This document shows, piece after piece, positions 1 through 11,751 of a stretch of DNA of 64,000 bases. Each line of letters opens with the position of its first letter. The first letter of the stretch is position 1. The translations under genes were made by a program, and so were the position numbers. Under the pieces are notes generated by a model. That model was not told where the DNA came from. It saw only the letters and a list, made by a program, of their open reading frames with translations, and ran no database searches. Source of the DNA: Stereocaulon alpinum (Eukaryota > Ascomycota > Lecanoromycetes > Lecanorales > Stereocaulaceae); contig JAEUBA010000015.1 in the NCBI GenBank assembly GCA_018257865.1, positions 248,001 to 312,000 of the forward strand, read 5' to 3'.

Positions 1-1392
1 CAGCTCCAGACGACCACGAAAGGGATTGCAACTGCAGTCGTTGGCGATGCATGGAATCTTGTAGAGACCAACCTGCCAACGGATATGGGTTTTGCGCCAT
101 GGACGCCGAAACTCAGAGGCAGATCGACCTTCTCTTCAGCAGCAAGTAACATTATCAAGCAGGTCGCAAGCTCGGAGATCAACCAAGACTACGACGCTCA
201 GACGAACCTTAACAGCATGTATTACAGCGGCAAAGCTCTTGCAAAGTTTGCAATGATCATTTACACTACCTATGACCTCTTGCATGAGCCGGACCTTGCC
301 ACTCAAGGGCTGAACGAGCTGAAAGGAGCTTTCGCTCGCTTTGCTACAAATCAACAAATCTATCCGTTAGTTTACGATACTGTCTGGCAAGGTGTGGTCT
401 CGGTAGGCAGCTATGTCACTGGTGACCCCGGCTTGGACTTTGGAAATAGTTACTACAATGACCATCATTTCCACTTTAGTATGTAACTCCCCTAGCCTTT
501 ATTGATTTCGCTCGCTAAAGAGAGTAGGCTACTTCATCTACACGGCCGCCGTGATAGCCTATTTTGACCCGAACTGGCTTTCCCTTAACAAAGACTGGGT
601 CAATACCCTTGTCCGCGACGCTGCAAATCCAAGCTTACAAGACGATATGTTCCCATTTTCCCGCGCGTTCGATTGGTACCATGGCCACTCCTTTGCCAAG
701 GGTCTCTTCGAATCAGCAGACAGCAAAGATGAAGAGTCTACGTCTGAAGACGCTTTCTTCTCCTACGCCATCAAGATGTGGGGACACGTCATTGGCGACG
801 CGTCCATGGAAGCAAGAGGGAACCTAATGCTAGCTATCCAGGCCAGGACATTCAGTAATTACTTCCTAATGCAAAGCAACAACGTCAACCAGCCAGCAAA
901 CTTCATTGGAAACAAGGTCACTGGCATCGTACGTCAACACCGCTATCTCCTCAAATCCTCTTCACTCATTCCTAACAAAACTCCCTAGCTCTTCGAAAAC
1001 AAAGTAGACCACACAACCTACTTCGGCACCAACCCCGAATTCATCCAAGGGTACCCTCCCCCTTCCCCTCCCTCCCATCCCCCCCTTCATCACACCCCAC
1101 TAACCACCCCAGAATCCACATGCTCCCCCTCAACCCCTCAACACCCTACATACGCCCCGCCCCCTTCATCCACGAAGAATGGACCACCTACTTCAACACC
1201 ACATCGCCCTACCCCGCCTCAACCATAGCCGGCGGCTGGAGAGGAGTCTTATATGGCAATTTAGCGTGTATTGATCCGAAAGCTGCATGGGCGTTTTTTG
1301 CGGATGAGAATTTTGAGGGGGGGTGGTTGGATAGGGGGGCTAGTAGGACTTGGTATTTGGCTTTTGCTGCAGCTTTGGGGGGGGATTTGTAG
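1..1392 (+). CDS. GH81 endo-1,3-beta-glucanase, 5'-truncated by the window edge
   Basis: Secreted or wall-associated enzyme of glycoside hydrolase family 81, which cuts internal beta-1,3-glucan bonds, for example during septum dissolution and cell separation. The frame is open from base 1, so the N-terminal half lies outside the window. Exons: 1-478, 528-928, 989-1050, 1113-1392; donors GTATGT, GTACGT and GTACCC, acceptors TAG/CAG. Joining gives family landmarks across the junctions: YYNDHHFHFSYFIY (exon 1/2; the Asp of the DHHFH block is a proposed catalytic residue), GHSFAKGLF followed by EESTSE (the Glu cluster of the active site) and NPEFIQGIHMLP (exons 3/4). The stop is followed by a convergent gene 285 bp away. 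Third positions turn from C-rich to G-rich near 1,220. The assignment is firm; the exact biological role is inferred from the family. Confidence 0.93.
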
Positions 1393-1677
1393 AATGCGAA
1401 GATGACAGGGTGAGTCGGTCCGTAGGTAAGTGTTAAGGTAAATTTGGACATGTGGGTGGGAAAGTGCATGGTGGGCGTTTGCAAGGATTTTGGTATATGA
1501 AGAGATGATGTCTTGCATATTAGGCACAGCGTATCGCATTGACATTGTCTCATATCATAGACCATCTAACTCATTAAGTCGAGAGCACATGAGAGCTAAA
1601 TCGCACTTTTACTCCGTCCATCCACCCATCTATCCATGCGCCCATTCCATCCCACCCAGACGCCTTCGCTTTTACCC

Positions 1678-2775
1678 TCAAAACTTCGGGATAAACATCG
1701 GCGTCTCCCTCTTCCACCTCTTATAATCCTCCCGGTCCCCATACCGCTTATCATACTTCCCTTCACTCATCGGCACCCCACTAACCTTCAACAACAAGAA
1801 ACTCACAAATGCTGGACTAACTCCACACATCCCCAGCGCGATCGCTTTCCCGGCCAAACCCCATCCACCTAGCCCCATACCTATTTGTCCAACATTGCTG
1901 ACTAGAACGCCTGCAGCTGTAGTAGCGATACCTGTCCATAGCGTACTCTCGCCGAAATAATTCGGATGCCGACTCTTACTCCACAAACCCCTCGTCAGGA
2001 AGTCCTCTTCATGTTTCTTCTCTTTCTTCTCTTGTACCCATGCATTCTTTTGGCGATCAGCTGTCACCTCAAATGATAATCCTCCTACGTAGAGAAGTAG
2101 ACCGATAACGTCTGTTATCCCTATTGCACCGCCGAGGCCGGCAAACACGGAAGCCGGGAGAGAATTGAGAGCGAGAACGGGAAGGAGGCAGAGGGATACC
2201 CATGTTGCTTGGGCGAAGAAAGCGCCGAGGAATTTGGGGGGTGAGGTGCGGAGACCGTCGAAGCGGGAGTCGGAGCCGTCGGCTGAGATACGTTGGAAGA
2301 GGTAGGTGCCCACTTTGTAAAGTCATTGTTAGTACGGTGATCCTCAAAACTAGGCGCAGAGCATGTAGAGTTGCAAGGGAATGAACGGAGGGGAGACTTC
2401 GGGAAGACTTCGGGAAGACATACATCTCGTAGCCCATATGCTCACAGCCGCACTCAGAACCACCTGCCTCCAATTCAAGCCGGCACCTGGCACCCCCCTC
2501 AATGCTCCTAGGACACTTGGCCAAGCGGGCTTCACGGCGCCCATTGCTGCCGCTGCATATCGTGCTCTGATTGTTGGTAGGTATAGACTTAAAGCTGTAC
2601 AAGAGAGGTACGTGAGTGAGCCAGAGAGATCATAGAAACGCTCGCTTTGGGCAACGATTGAGGGAACAGCTACGGCTGCTTGTAAAGCATAGGCGAGGCC
2701 AATGGATGGGACAAGGGTGGAGAGGAAGGGGGATTTGAAGGCTGTAGCGTGGAGGAGGGTGGAGAGAACAGCCAT
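1678..2775 (-). CDS. DUF1295 / steroid 5-alpha-reductase-like membrane protein
   Basis: Integral membrane protein of the DUF1295 family, related to the C-terminal domain of steroid 5-alpha reductases and isoprenylcysteine methyltransferases; the substrate is unknown. Two exons on the minus strand: 2775-2424 and 2312-1678, giving 328 aa. The 111-nt intron has donor GTATGT and a TACTAAC branch site, and joining restores WATRLGTYLFQRI, the typical family block. Downstream are hydrophobic segments and the signature SKSRHPNYFGE, then a charged C-terminus with GDREDYKRWKRETP before PMFIPKF. The ATG at 2775 starts a hydrophobic N-terminus. It is convergent with the glucanase gene and divergent from ADE13 across about 850 bp. 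The family is clear; the physiological substrate cannot be told from sequence. Confidence 0.9.
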
Positions 2776-3626
2776 GATGAGATGCGGTCGATGGGAAGGG
2801 TGGTGCTAAGGGGAGGAAGCTGGACAGTAGTGGGGAGCTGAGAGTGTTTACTTTATCTACACTTTTGGACGCGGAATGGGAGCCTTACTGACGACATATT
2901 GGACGGAAGTCGGCGTCTCTGTATCTCCGTGTCCGATTGTATACGAATACGGAGAGTGTTTTTGTGGCTTGTCAAGCAATGGCCTACAGGTAATTTCTCT
3001 GCCTTTAGGCTACAGGAGTGAATACTGACTCCATCAGAGTATGGTTCGCTACTGAGGAACTAAAGCGTACTGTTATTCTTTGTCGAGAGGGAGTCGCAGC
3101 ATCAGTCAAAACATCTCTTGTTCTGTGGTGGCAGACAAGGCTGAAGCTCTGTACTATCTATTCCTATACGCCGCGTGGGTTATATAGTAGCTCAATTTAG
3201 AGCGCCGAGCACCTCTGTGATGTTGTATGCCAACTTGGCAAGAACATCTGCTCGATCCGTGAGCTCATAGGGGGCTTGAAGGTACTGCAATGATCCAGTT
3301 CATACGTGATCACTAGGGTGGCCCCGACGTGTGTTCTCATAGTACGCAAACGCAATTGTATCCTCATAGCGGGTTCTCGCTGCGTTGAACACGAAGCAGC
3401 GATGTTGAAACTTTAGGAGATATTGCTTAACTTCCCTGCTGAGGCGCAAGGCGGAACCTCCCCGCGAAACTCAAAGAGGTCCACAAAAAAACTACCTCTA
3501 GTGGAGGATACTCTCTTCACATTTCCAGCAACGGCTGTGATTGCTCCACATAGTACTTAGTGGAATATCCTGATCGGATTGAGGACTTCAACATCTCTAT
3601 TTGCTAAGACGAGCTCACACAACACA
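2776..3626. other. Divergent intergenic region (DUF1295 gene / ADE13)
   Basis: No gene is seen here. It lies between two divergently transcribed genes and must carry both promoters. No clear TATA box stands out. Confidence 0.6.
3026..3031 (+). promoter_or_regulatory. TGACTC element upstream of ADE13
   Basis: TGACTC is the core bound by Gcn4/CpcA-type bZIP factors and, in yeast ADE genes, by Bas1. It lies about 600 bp before the ADE13 start codon. A single 6-mer occurs often by chance, so this is only a candidate. Confidence 0.25.
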
Positions 3627-5264
3627 ATGACGAACCATCATGAGAGATGGGAGTCTCCACTATCAGGACGATATGCAAGTAGGAAAACACGTTTCCCTAT
3701 AAGTGCTCTTCTAATGATCCCTAGGTCCAGAAATGCTAAACCTTTTCTCCCCTCAAATTCGCTCTACGACATGGAGGAAGCTGTGGCTCTGGCTTGCCGA
3801 GAGCGAAAAGGAGCTGGGAATAGATATATCCGATGAAGCAATCGCCCAAATGAAGGCCCACCTAACATTGACCGACGAAGACTTCCAGGTAGCTGCGGTG
3901 GAGGAGAAAAAGAGGCGCCATGATGGTCAGCAAGTTGCCGACCACACACGATCACAGCCAATTGATATGCTGGACTAGTGATGGCTCATGTCCATGCATA
4001 CGGTCAAAATGCTCCAGCAGCTGCCGGAATAATACACCTGGGCGCAACATCCGCCTACGTCGCCGACAATGCCGACCTGATTCTGATGAGAGATGCATTG
4101 GACATGCTACTACCTAAGCTGGCGATTGCGATCAAGAAGCTCTCTACCTTCGCCCACGAATACAAGGATTTACCATGTCTGGCATACACGCACGGCCAAG
4201 CAGCTCAACCACACACAGTAGGAAAACGAGCAGCACTCTGGATTAAAGATCTCCTACGAGACCTCCGCAACCTTGAACGAGCGAGGAACGATATCGAATT
4301 CCGCGGCGTCAAAGGCACAACCGGCACGCAAGCGTCGTTCCTAGCCATCTTCCACGGCGACCATGCCAAAGTCGAAACACTCGACGAATTAGTTGCCCAA
4401 AAAGCTGGCTTCCCAAACGTCTGCGACATCTCGTCCCAGACATACTCCCGCAAGATCGACGTCGACGTTATGAACGCCTACAGCTCGTTCGGAGCTACAT
4501 GCCAGCGCATAGGAGGCGACATACGGCACCTAGCCTCAAATAAAGAGATTGAAGAACCCTTCGAGTCCTCCCAAATAGGCAGCTCAGCAATGGCCTACAA
4601 ACGCAACCCCATGCGCAGCGAACGCATGTGCTCACTAGGCCGCGCCCTCTCAAACCTAAACCAAGACGCAACCCAAACATACGCAGCACAATGGGTACCT
4701 CTCCCCCCCTTTCCTCCCCCTCCCCCGCCCCAAAACCACCAACTAACAACCCCCCCAAAGTTCGAACGCACCCTCGACGACTCCTCCATCCGCCGCCTCT
4801 ACATCCCGCACTCCGCCCTCCTCGCCGACTCCCTCCTAATCCTCCTCCTCAACATTTCCTCCGGCCTCGTCGTCTACCCAGCCGTCATAGCCCGCCGCCT
4901 AGCCTCCGAACTCCCCTTCATGGCCACCGAAAACATCATCTTCGCCCTCGTCGCGAAAGGCGTCTCCCGCCAGGACGCACACGAGAAAATCCGCATTCAC
5001 TCTCAAGCTGCGGGCGCGGTCGTGAAGCAGGAGGGAAAGGATAATGATTTAATTGAGAGGATTCAAGGAGATCCTTTCTTTAGACCAATACTAGGCGAGT
5101 TGCCGGAGTTGTTGGATCCGAGGACTTTTGTGGGGAGGGCGCCGGAGCAGGTTGAGAAGTTTACGGGGGGCGGGGGGGCGGTTGAGAGGGCTTTGGAGCC
5201 GTATCGGGAGGCTATCGCGAGGAGTGAGAGGAGTGGGGATGTGGGGGGTGAGTTGCATGTTTGA
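3627..5264 (+). CDS. ADE13: Adenylosuccinate lyase
   Basis: Cytosolic fumarase/aspartase-superfamily enzyme acting twice in purine synthesis: SAICAR to AICAR, and adenylosuccinate to AMP, releasing fumarate each time. Exons: 3627-3678, 3725-3925, 3979-4694, 4761-5264, giving 490 aa, close to the yeast protein (482). The joins rebuild GRYASPEMLNLFSPQ, KRRHDVMAHVH and AAQWFERTLDDS. Other landmarks are the histidine-containing HLGATSAYVADNAD block, KGTTGTQASF and the fumarate-lyase signature GSSAMAYKRNP near residue 285. The last intron (4695-4760, 66 nt, branch CTAAC) is a multiple of three and has no stop, so simple ORF calling reads through it and adds a proline-rich stretch. An alternative acceptor at 3730 would remove two codons. 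Sense third positions change from C-rich to G-rich near 5,000. Confidence 0.96.
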
Positions 5265-5702
5265 TAGGAATTCTACGTATAGAGAATGAAAAGTTTTTTC
5301 GAGTGCTTTTACGAGATTGGTGCTTTGTCTCTTAACCACATCATCTGCTCGCGTTCCAGCCGAACTTGGCCGATCTAATTATTTCTGAGAGATGTACCCA
5401 TGACCGAGTCTTACTCGAACCACCACCTCGATAGTAACAGACAGGTACCGGGGAGCTAAAACCCCGTGCTTTGAAACCACGAGGACCGGGGCATGTTTGT
5501 GGAATATTTGTGTGCAAGCACGTTCCAGTTATCGATTCCAGAGCGAACTCGACGATCGGTAGTCATGATATGGACTTGGGCAAAGACTACAAGAGCGCAA
5601 AGCTCGCTCAATAAATTATCTACAAGAAGCTAAAAGACAGCTTTATTAACGCCTATCATCGCACAAAGAACGCCACTGAATCGCTTAGATAAACACTCGA
5701 AG
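5265..5702. other. Convergent intergenic region
   Basis: This is the 3' region shared by ADE13 and the exchanger gene on the other strand. No gene is seen. A GGTTCGAG-like sequence near 5,413-5,422 (minus strand) was checked as a tRNA B-box, but no cloverleaf forms. Confidence 0.5.
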
Positions 5703-7309
5703 TTACGACGAGCCAGGGAACAGGGCCCCGAGACCCGTTCCTTTGGTTACGTCGTCTGGGTAGACGTACTGTGTTCTTGTTAGATTGTGTTTTGAGATAG
5801 CTGGGGTAGGAGGGGTGGGTGGGACTTACGAAAGCAAGCGCGATGATGGTATACATGCCTAATAGCATGGCGCCTTCGAGGTAGTTTGATTTGCCATCCT
5901 GTCACAACTGTTAATTTTTGAATCTCCATTGAGAGGAGGATTAGACGACTTACGGCAATGAGATAGTTCGTAATCAGCACGCTCAAGAAGAAGACGACAG
6001 TTTCAAAAGTCTCAAAGTGCAATGTCATATTCTGTCCGATGATCCAGCCTAGAATCACGAGGAAAGGTGTGACAAGCAGTGCGATTTGCATCGAGCTCCC
6101 AATCGCAACACCGATGGCTAGGTCCATTTTGTTCTTGTATGCCACGACACATGCAGTGACGTGCTCGGCTGCGTTTCCGACGATGGGTAGAAGGATTAGA
6201 CCAATGAATGTGCGGGAGATGTGCGCTGTTTCGACTATGCTGTCGATGCTGTCGACGAGGTATTCGGCACATACTGCGACGGCTATGGTGATGATAACGA
6301 GAGCGACGCCCGCAGCCCAAGGGGAGAGGGTCGGTTCTTCTGGTTCTTCAGCATCGCCTTCGTCGCCGCCGTGTGCGACTTCGTTTTCTTCTTCGTCGAA
6401 GAATTTGGCGTGGGTCTTGAGTTGGAAGATGAGGTAGAGGACGTAGAGGATTAGCAAGATGATGGCTGTGCCGTGGGAAAGGATTGCGATGTTCTGGTCT
6501 TTATCGACATCGGCATTGGATTGCTGCATTACGGCGTAGAGGGTTGCGGGGATGATCAGGGAAGCGGTTGAGACGGCCATTAGAGAGGACATTGTAGATG
6601 CGACTGTGCCATTGAAGGTTTGTTCTGTGTAGCGGAGGCCGCCTGCAAGGAAACAGCAGCCGAGGACGAGGAGGATGTTGGAGAGGATGGAACCGAGCAT
6701 GCTAGCTTGGACGATGCGAATTTGGCCATCTTTGAGGGCGACGATGCTGACCTAGATACCTTGAGCGCCTGCCATGTTTATAGCCGAGGGTACACTTACG
6801 ATCAATTCCACAGCATTACCGAATGTCGCGTTCAATAACCCACCCAAAGTCTGCCCCAGCTTGACCGATAGCTCTTCAGTAGCAAAGCTCAGCAGTGAAG
6901 CCAGTGGTATTATAGCGAGGAAGTTCAAAATGAATACTGCTGTAGGATTCCATCCCGCAGCGCCAGAGATAATCCCCAATGGCACGAATACCAGCAGCAC
7001 GTTGACATAATTACTGGCGAGAGTTTCCCATATCTTGAGTAGAAAGTATGCTGGCCATTTCACGTATGGTCTATCGTCCTCCCATAGAAATTGGCCGTTG
7101 TTATTCTTCAAGGGTCGAGAGAGTAGAGACGTGTGCTCGTCGACATGCTCGCGTATATTATGCATAGTGTCGGAGAGAGTATGCCCATTCTCTCCCCTCG
7201 ATGCACTCCGTCCACTGCGCGCGCTTAGGTAACTGTTGTGCCGGCTAGTCGTTGGCCTGCCCTCCTTCCTGAATTGATGCTTGACACCTAGAGAAGCTGG
7301 ATTTGCCAT
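5703..7309 (-). CDS. VCX1: Vacuolar Ca2+/H+ exchanger (CAX family)
   Basis: Proton-driven Ca2+ antiporter, expected in the vacuolar membrane, clearing Ca2+ from the cytosol. Exons on the minus strand: 7309-6800, 6751-5954, 5898-5830, 5768-5703, giving 480 aa; all junctions are phase 0 with GTAAGT-type donors. The hydrophilic N-terminus is followed by about 11 hydrophobic segments. The two family repeats are visible: GNAVELIVSIVALKDG across exons 1/2 (c-1 repeat, near residue 164) and GNAAEHVTACVVAYKNKMD (c-2 repeat, near 361), each with the GNxxE acid that binds cation. An acidic loop (FDEEENEVAHGGDEGDAEEP) separates the halves. The C-terminus joins as ALAFYVYPDDVTKG. An S. cerevisiae Vcx1-like role is inferred; other CAX paralogues are possible. 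Confidence 0.95.
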
Positions 7310-10230
7310 TGAGTGTACGTGTTAGCTTTGGGTTTAGAACCTGTGGCACGGAGGACGACGGTTTTGGAACAAAGGAAGAGCTCGGAGTGTGGCTAGAACT
7401 AGAAGTGAATAAGAACAGCCAGGCACGCATTGCTTGGTATAATATCCACAAAAGAGGGGCGGCAGAGCAATATGAGCTCTTTATGGCACTTACACATGGT
7501 CTAAAACTCTTGTTCGCTATAGGATGTCTCGGCGTCTCGGTGCCAATGTTTGCAGCGGCCGTATGCTTGTGATTAGTGGAGGGGATTGATTACAGTCGGC
7601 ATGTGAGGTTCTTACTGTTCATAGCCCGCAGGGTCATCATGGCGGTCGGCAAACCTGCAAATCATTGAGCGGAAACCTTCGCTGGAGATGACGATAACCA
7701 GCTTGGCAAATGGGCTGTGCACCTTGGCGAAGTCGCGACTTCCCAAGGGTTCTTTTGCGAGTGCGCCACTAAACTCGGCCACTAGATTGACCCTGCAGCT
7801 ATTACCCGTAACCCTAAATGCGACCTGCCCCATCCTTTTGACCTAAGGTACCTTATGGGTCTCACGGTGGGTCCGTTTCCTACCGGGCTTTTTAAAACTC
7901 CCCGAATCATTGACCCAAAGTCACAACTGCTACCATACTTATACATATCTCGCTCAATCAAGACGTCTAGCAGTCGATAAGACAGATTGTTGGCTCTCTT
8001 AGATGTAGCCTCTCTAACGTCATGATGACCATTGCCGACCCCTCTCACAGTTTCGCGTCCCAAAGTATCGACTTGCATGAAGCACACCCTTCCAATGTCG
8101 CGGCCATACCTGCTTAGAGGAGGCGATCCACTAATGGAGCGAGATCCTTTGCCATTCCAGAGGACCGGAACTCGAAGCTTCAAGCACAAATATAAGTTTC
8201 ACTATTCCATCTTTGCGAACGACAGCATCTCGACTCGGCAGAGTGAAGAATCCAAGTTTCTATACGACGGCTGGGCGAACTGCACGACAATCTTGTAGGA
8301 TAGGGGTAATTCCTAACCCGTAATCGTCGCCGTTGCTACGCTGAAGTATTTCGATCTTCTCTTCGCCTGTGGCCCAGCCTTAAGCGCTTTAGAAGCTTCC
8401 TATGATCGTACCGACCTGGTTACTACACCATTATGATGTTTCTGACCTAGTGCTCTGAGAAAGGACAAAAGTAATCGTAGCCGTATGTATGGCTTAGGCT
8501 GCGATTATTGCCGCTCTGAGAGGAACACGGTATTGAGATCACAAATTTCAATTTCGTTGGTTGGACAGCTTCCATTTTGGTGAATGGTCAATTGAAGGCA
8601 TTCTCTACACTCATAAGGACGGATAATGAATTGAGTCGACGTGAGGAATACAAGCTCGTCTCCGGTATCGGCGGATTGCACTCATTCAAATTGTCAATTC
8701 CGTCTATATTTAGACTGGCGCTATCATGCAGACGAGGTCTACTCATTCTTCATAGCAGTTCGGCAGGCATCTTGAATGAAAAAATCGTAGACATTAGTGA
8801 TAGACAGACTAATTCTCATCTTTGGATGTGCTAATCGCTCCGCCGAATCCTTACCCAAAGTGTGTCGCGTGACTCTAACGATTTGAACGTTAACGAGCCA
8901 CGCAACAAAGGACTGGCACTCGGTCTAAGCTAATACCATCCTCTAATCTAAAGAAGTCAATGAGGTATGCTTTGTATGGGTGTGAAGACCAAGAGCCGCC
9001 ACCGCACCATGATGACAACCTATGGTCGCTCTACACTAGGCTTTCGTAGAATCATTAGCGAGGTATCAGGCGAATGTCAATCTCACCGTGAGATCCACTT
9101 GCGGCAAGTGGCAGCATCAGAATCATGTTTAAACATCTCTTGTCTGGGGAGGACACCTGATGAAGTACAAACAACGCTCACCAACGATTCTGGAGGAATC
9201 TAGCCCTTTCAGCATGCTCGAGCTTTGGTCCTTGTCGCCTGCCGCGAAGACATTCCGATGGAGTACGGTAACGGTTCCAGTAGCGTCCCAATTTGTTGTC
9301 ATCCCTGGTCAACGCCCGACAGATCTCCTAAGCTTCAGCACCACCACCACCTCTACCCTTAGTCAACGCTGTGAACGATGCAACGGAGCGTACGGAATTT
9401 CTCGGGCAGAGGCAGATTCAAAGCTGTCCGCAAAGAGCTAAAGCGCTCCCCAGGATGTACAGCTTCTTCGTGCTACTGGGCGCATTCGGTAAGGCTTCGA
9501 ACGGTTGCACAGCCGAGAGCAAGACGTCCAGGTATATGTTGGGTCACTTCACATCAGTTTCATTCGGGTAGCCACTGTCTCCCGTCACATCTCTCTCCCA
9601 ATGACTAGTCTTATCTTGTGGATTCCCACGATATCCCGGTGCTTTCATTGACTCAGCATTCATATTCAAGCTATTCTCCCTAACCTTCACTAGCCCACCC
9701 CTTGCACTTCTGTAGTTGGTATACAATGTGAGGGCGAGAAGTGCAACAGTTGACAGTTCTCGTATCATTGGGAGCAGAGGCTAATCAATAACGAAAGGGC
9801 CATGGAGAAACGTTGTCGTAGAGTCTTGGGCGCTTGCCAGCTTTGGTTAGCGCCGATTGCTTAGCTGAGCTCGGCTGAGTGCCCAACACTAGCACCTCAA
9901 CGCGTGGGATTTCTGTAAGCTCATACATATTCGTTGGGATGTAGCATGCCTGAACATAGAAGCAATTGGCATCGCGATACAATGGATAAGTCATAGCATG
10001 CGCCTTCGATCCAACAGAAGCTCCTAGCAATTGGCAGTTGTGCGTTTCACCCCATAGCACTGAAGCTCGCCTCTGCACCGGGGCCATGGGCTAGAAACCA
10101 CCATAGTGACAGCTCCGTGATCTGCGACCTTTGGTCTTTCTTACTAAGTGACAGCCGTAAGGAGAAGATTACTTCATTCTCCAGATTCGCCAACGATATT
10201 TTCGACCCCGCTCGGGTGTGACAACCTAAA
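7310..10230. other. 2.9 kb without a recognisable gene
   Basis: It contains the 5' region of the exchanger gene (7.3-7.8 kb) and many short open frames on both strands. None shows a domain, a consistent set of splice sites or similarity I recognise. Base composition is ordinary, without the TpA bias of the block at 12.8 kb. Confidence 0.5.
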
Positions 10231-11751
10231 ATGTCCGAGGAGGATGAAAGCTACGACTCGAGCTGGAGTGTCTACACCCCAGAGAGAGCAGCTAGTGGGT
10301 ACATCGGCCAAGAGAAACCTAGAAAGCGAGGTACAAACGTCCACAGCTCAGTCGCCGGGATCTCAGTCCATAACGCGCTAATGAACCTGGCACCACCACC
10401 ACCAGATGCTCTACCCGGAAGCAAAGACGCACCATGGCTACGTCTTACCGACTGGGAGATGATGAATCTTCGAAAACGTATGAAGAAGAATGCCAAATGG
10501 CGACCGAGTGAAAGTATGGTAAAGCTCGAACTTATCAACGCCGGCCGCGGTCCTCACAACTATTGGGAAGCGAAACAGGACGCTGAAGCCCGCGGCTTGC
10601 CATTCCTGGACGTGGACAATATCGCCTCTTCGAGTGCAGATAAGCCTCTTGCTTGGGGAGAGGTTAGTCTGACTGCTCCATCCTCATCTGAGGAGAGGCC
10701 GCGCAACAAGGGGATGGTACTCAATGAAGCGAAGAAGCGGAAGAGAGCAGAGTCGACCGCATATTTAGGCCAATACTCTTCGACGAACTCCCGCTCGTCA
10801 AGCCACTCGTCAGAGGAGCCACAGCGACGGAAGAAAGCTACTCCACACGCTCCAAGGCTTGGACCATCGCCTACTGCCTCAGACTCTGCTGAAAATCCAC
10901 CTGCGCAACGGCGTCAGTCAGGTCAATCCAAGAAGGCTGTGTCATCGCTCCTCGCAGCGCCCGACGAGAGAGACACGATCACTATGGCTCACGACTCGTT
11001 CGAAAACCTTGTTACGAAGCCCAGTCTGAGCAGTCAAGCCCAACAAGCTGCATCCTCACTTGTTACGGCAGTCTGGGAAGGAAGTTCCAATCAAAATCTG
11101 ACGGGTTCATCTAATGGAGAAACAGATACTAGTCAAGGGATTGAGTCCAAGGGTCCAGACTTCGCTTCTGTAGCTATGGGCTTTCTGAAACCGTTCGCCC
11201 CTGCTTCAGAGCCATCAACACCGCTGGATGAACAGCAGGCCCGTTCAGGAGTCACAATCAACGGCACTGCGCCTGAACATGCGACGTCGTTCACCAACAA
11301 ACCGGCCACTGGAAAGCCTTCAACTGCGATTTCGAAGCCATCAATCACCAGTCAATCAGTGCGGCAGCCACGTTCCCCAAAGCAAATTGCTACCCAGCAC
11401 TCCCCGGTATCTCAAACTTCCCCTCGCGTTAGAAAATCGTTGCCCAAGAATCGAACCCTCAACGGCAAACCGCTCTTTGACCATCGTCACAGTCTGGCGA
11501 AAATCGTGGGGAAGAAAAGTCCAGTCACTAATCAGCCTGCTACTCCAGTGAGCCAGTCCCTTCATATGGCGAAGTCCTTTCCCATGGCTAGGCCTCCCCA
11601 AACAGCCAAGTCTGCGCTAGCGACCAAGCCTTCTCCAGCGGCAAGGTCTTCTCAAACGCTGAAGAACGCTTCAGGATCCGGAAAGCCTGGCCCAAAGCGT
11701 AAGTATATTCCTGGTGGTCCAGGGGGTGGAGGCAGATACGTCGATGTCTAG
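10231..11751 (+). CDS. Conserved-looking fungal protein of unknown function, basic and Ser/Pro-rich
   Basis: A single uninterrupted 506-aa frame beginning ATG TCC GAG GAG. The N-terminus (MSEEDESYDSSWSVYTPERA) is acidic. Residues about 70-130 form the only compact part: PWLRLTDWEMMNLRKRMKKN, then KWRPSESMVKLELINAGRG, an aromatic/basic block that looks helical. The rest (about 150-490) is low-complexity, rich in Ser, Pro, Thr, Lys and Gln, with a possible nuclear signal EAKKRKRAE near residue 165, ending in a Gly-rich tail (GPGGGGRYVDV). No catalytic motif or named domain is recognised. Composition suggests a nuclear or chromatin-associated scaffold, but that is inference. Codon use resembles neighbouring genes, so it is very likely a real gene. 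Confidence 0.75.
   Translation: MSEEDESYDSSWSVYTPERAASGYIGQEKPRKRGTNVHSSVAGISVHNALMNLAPPPPDALPGSKDAPWLRLTDWEMMNLRKRMKKNAKWRPSESMVKLELINAGRGPHNYWEAKQDAEARGLPFLDVDNIASSSADKPLAWGEVSLTAPSSSEERPRNKGMVLNEAKKRKRAESTAYLGQYSSTNSRSSSHSSEEPQRRKKATPHAPRLGPSPTASDSAENPPAQRRQSGQSKKAVSSLLAAPDERDTITMAHDSFENLVTKPSLSSQAQQAASSLVTAVWEGSSNQNLTGSSNGETDTSQGIESKGPDFASVAMGFLKPFAPASEPSTPLDEQQARSGVTINGTAPEHATSFTNKPATGKPSTAISKPSITSQSVRQPRSPKQIATQHSPVSQTSPRVRKSLPKNRTLNGKPLFDHRHSLAKIVGKKSPVTNQPATPVSQSLHMAKSFPMARPPQTAKSALATKPSPAARSSQTLKNASGSGKPGPKRKYIPGGPGGGGRYVDV

Noticed and set aside
5390..5480. Possible tRNA around a GGTTCGAG-like B-box on the minus strand
   Set aside because: The T-arm stem does not pair and no acceptor stem or anticodon arm can be drawn; not a tRNA.
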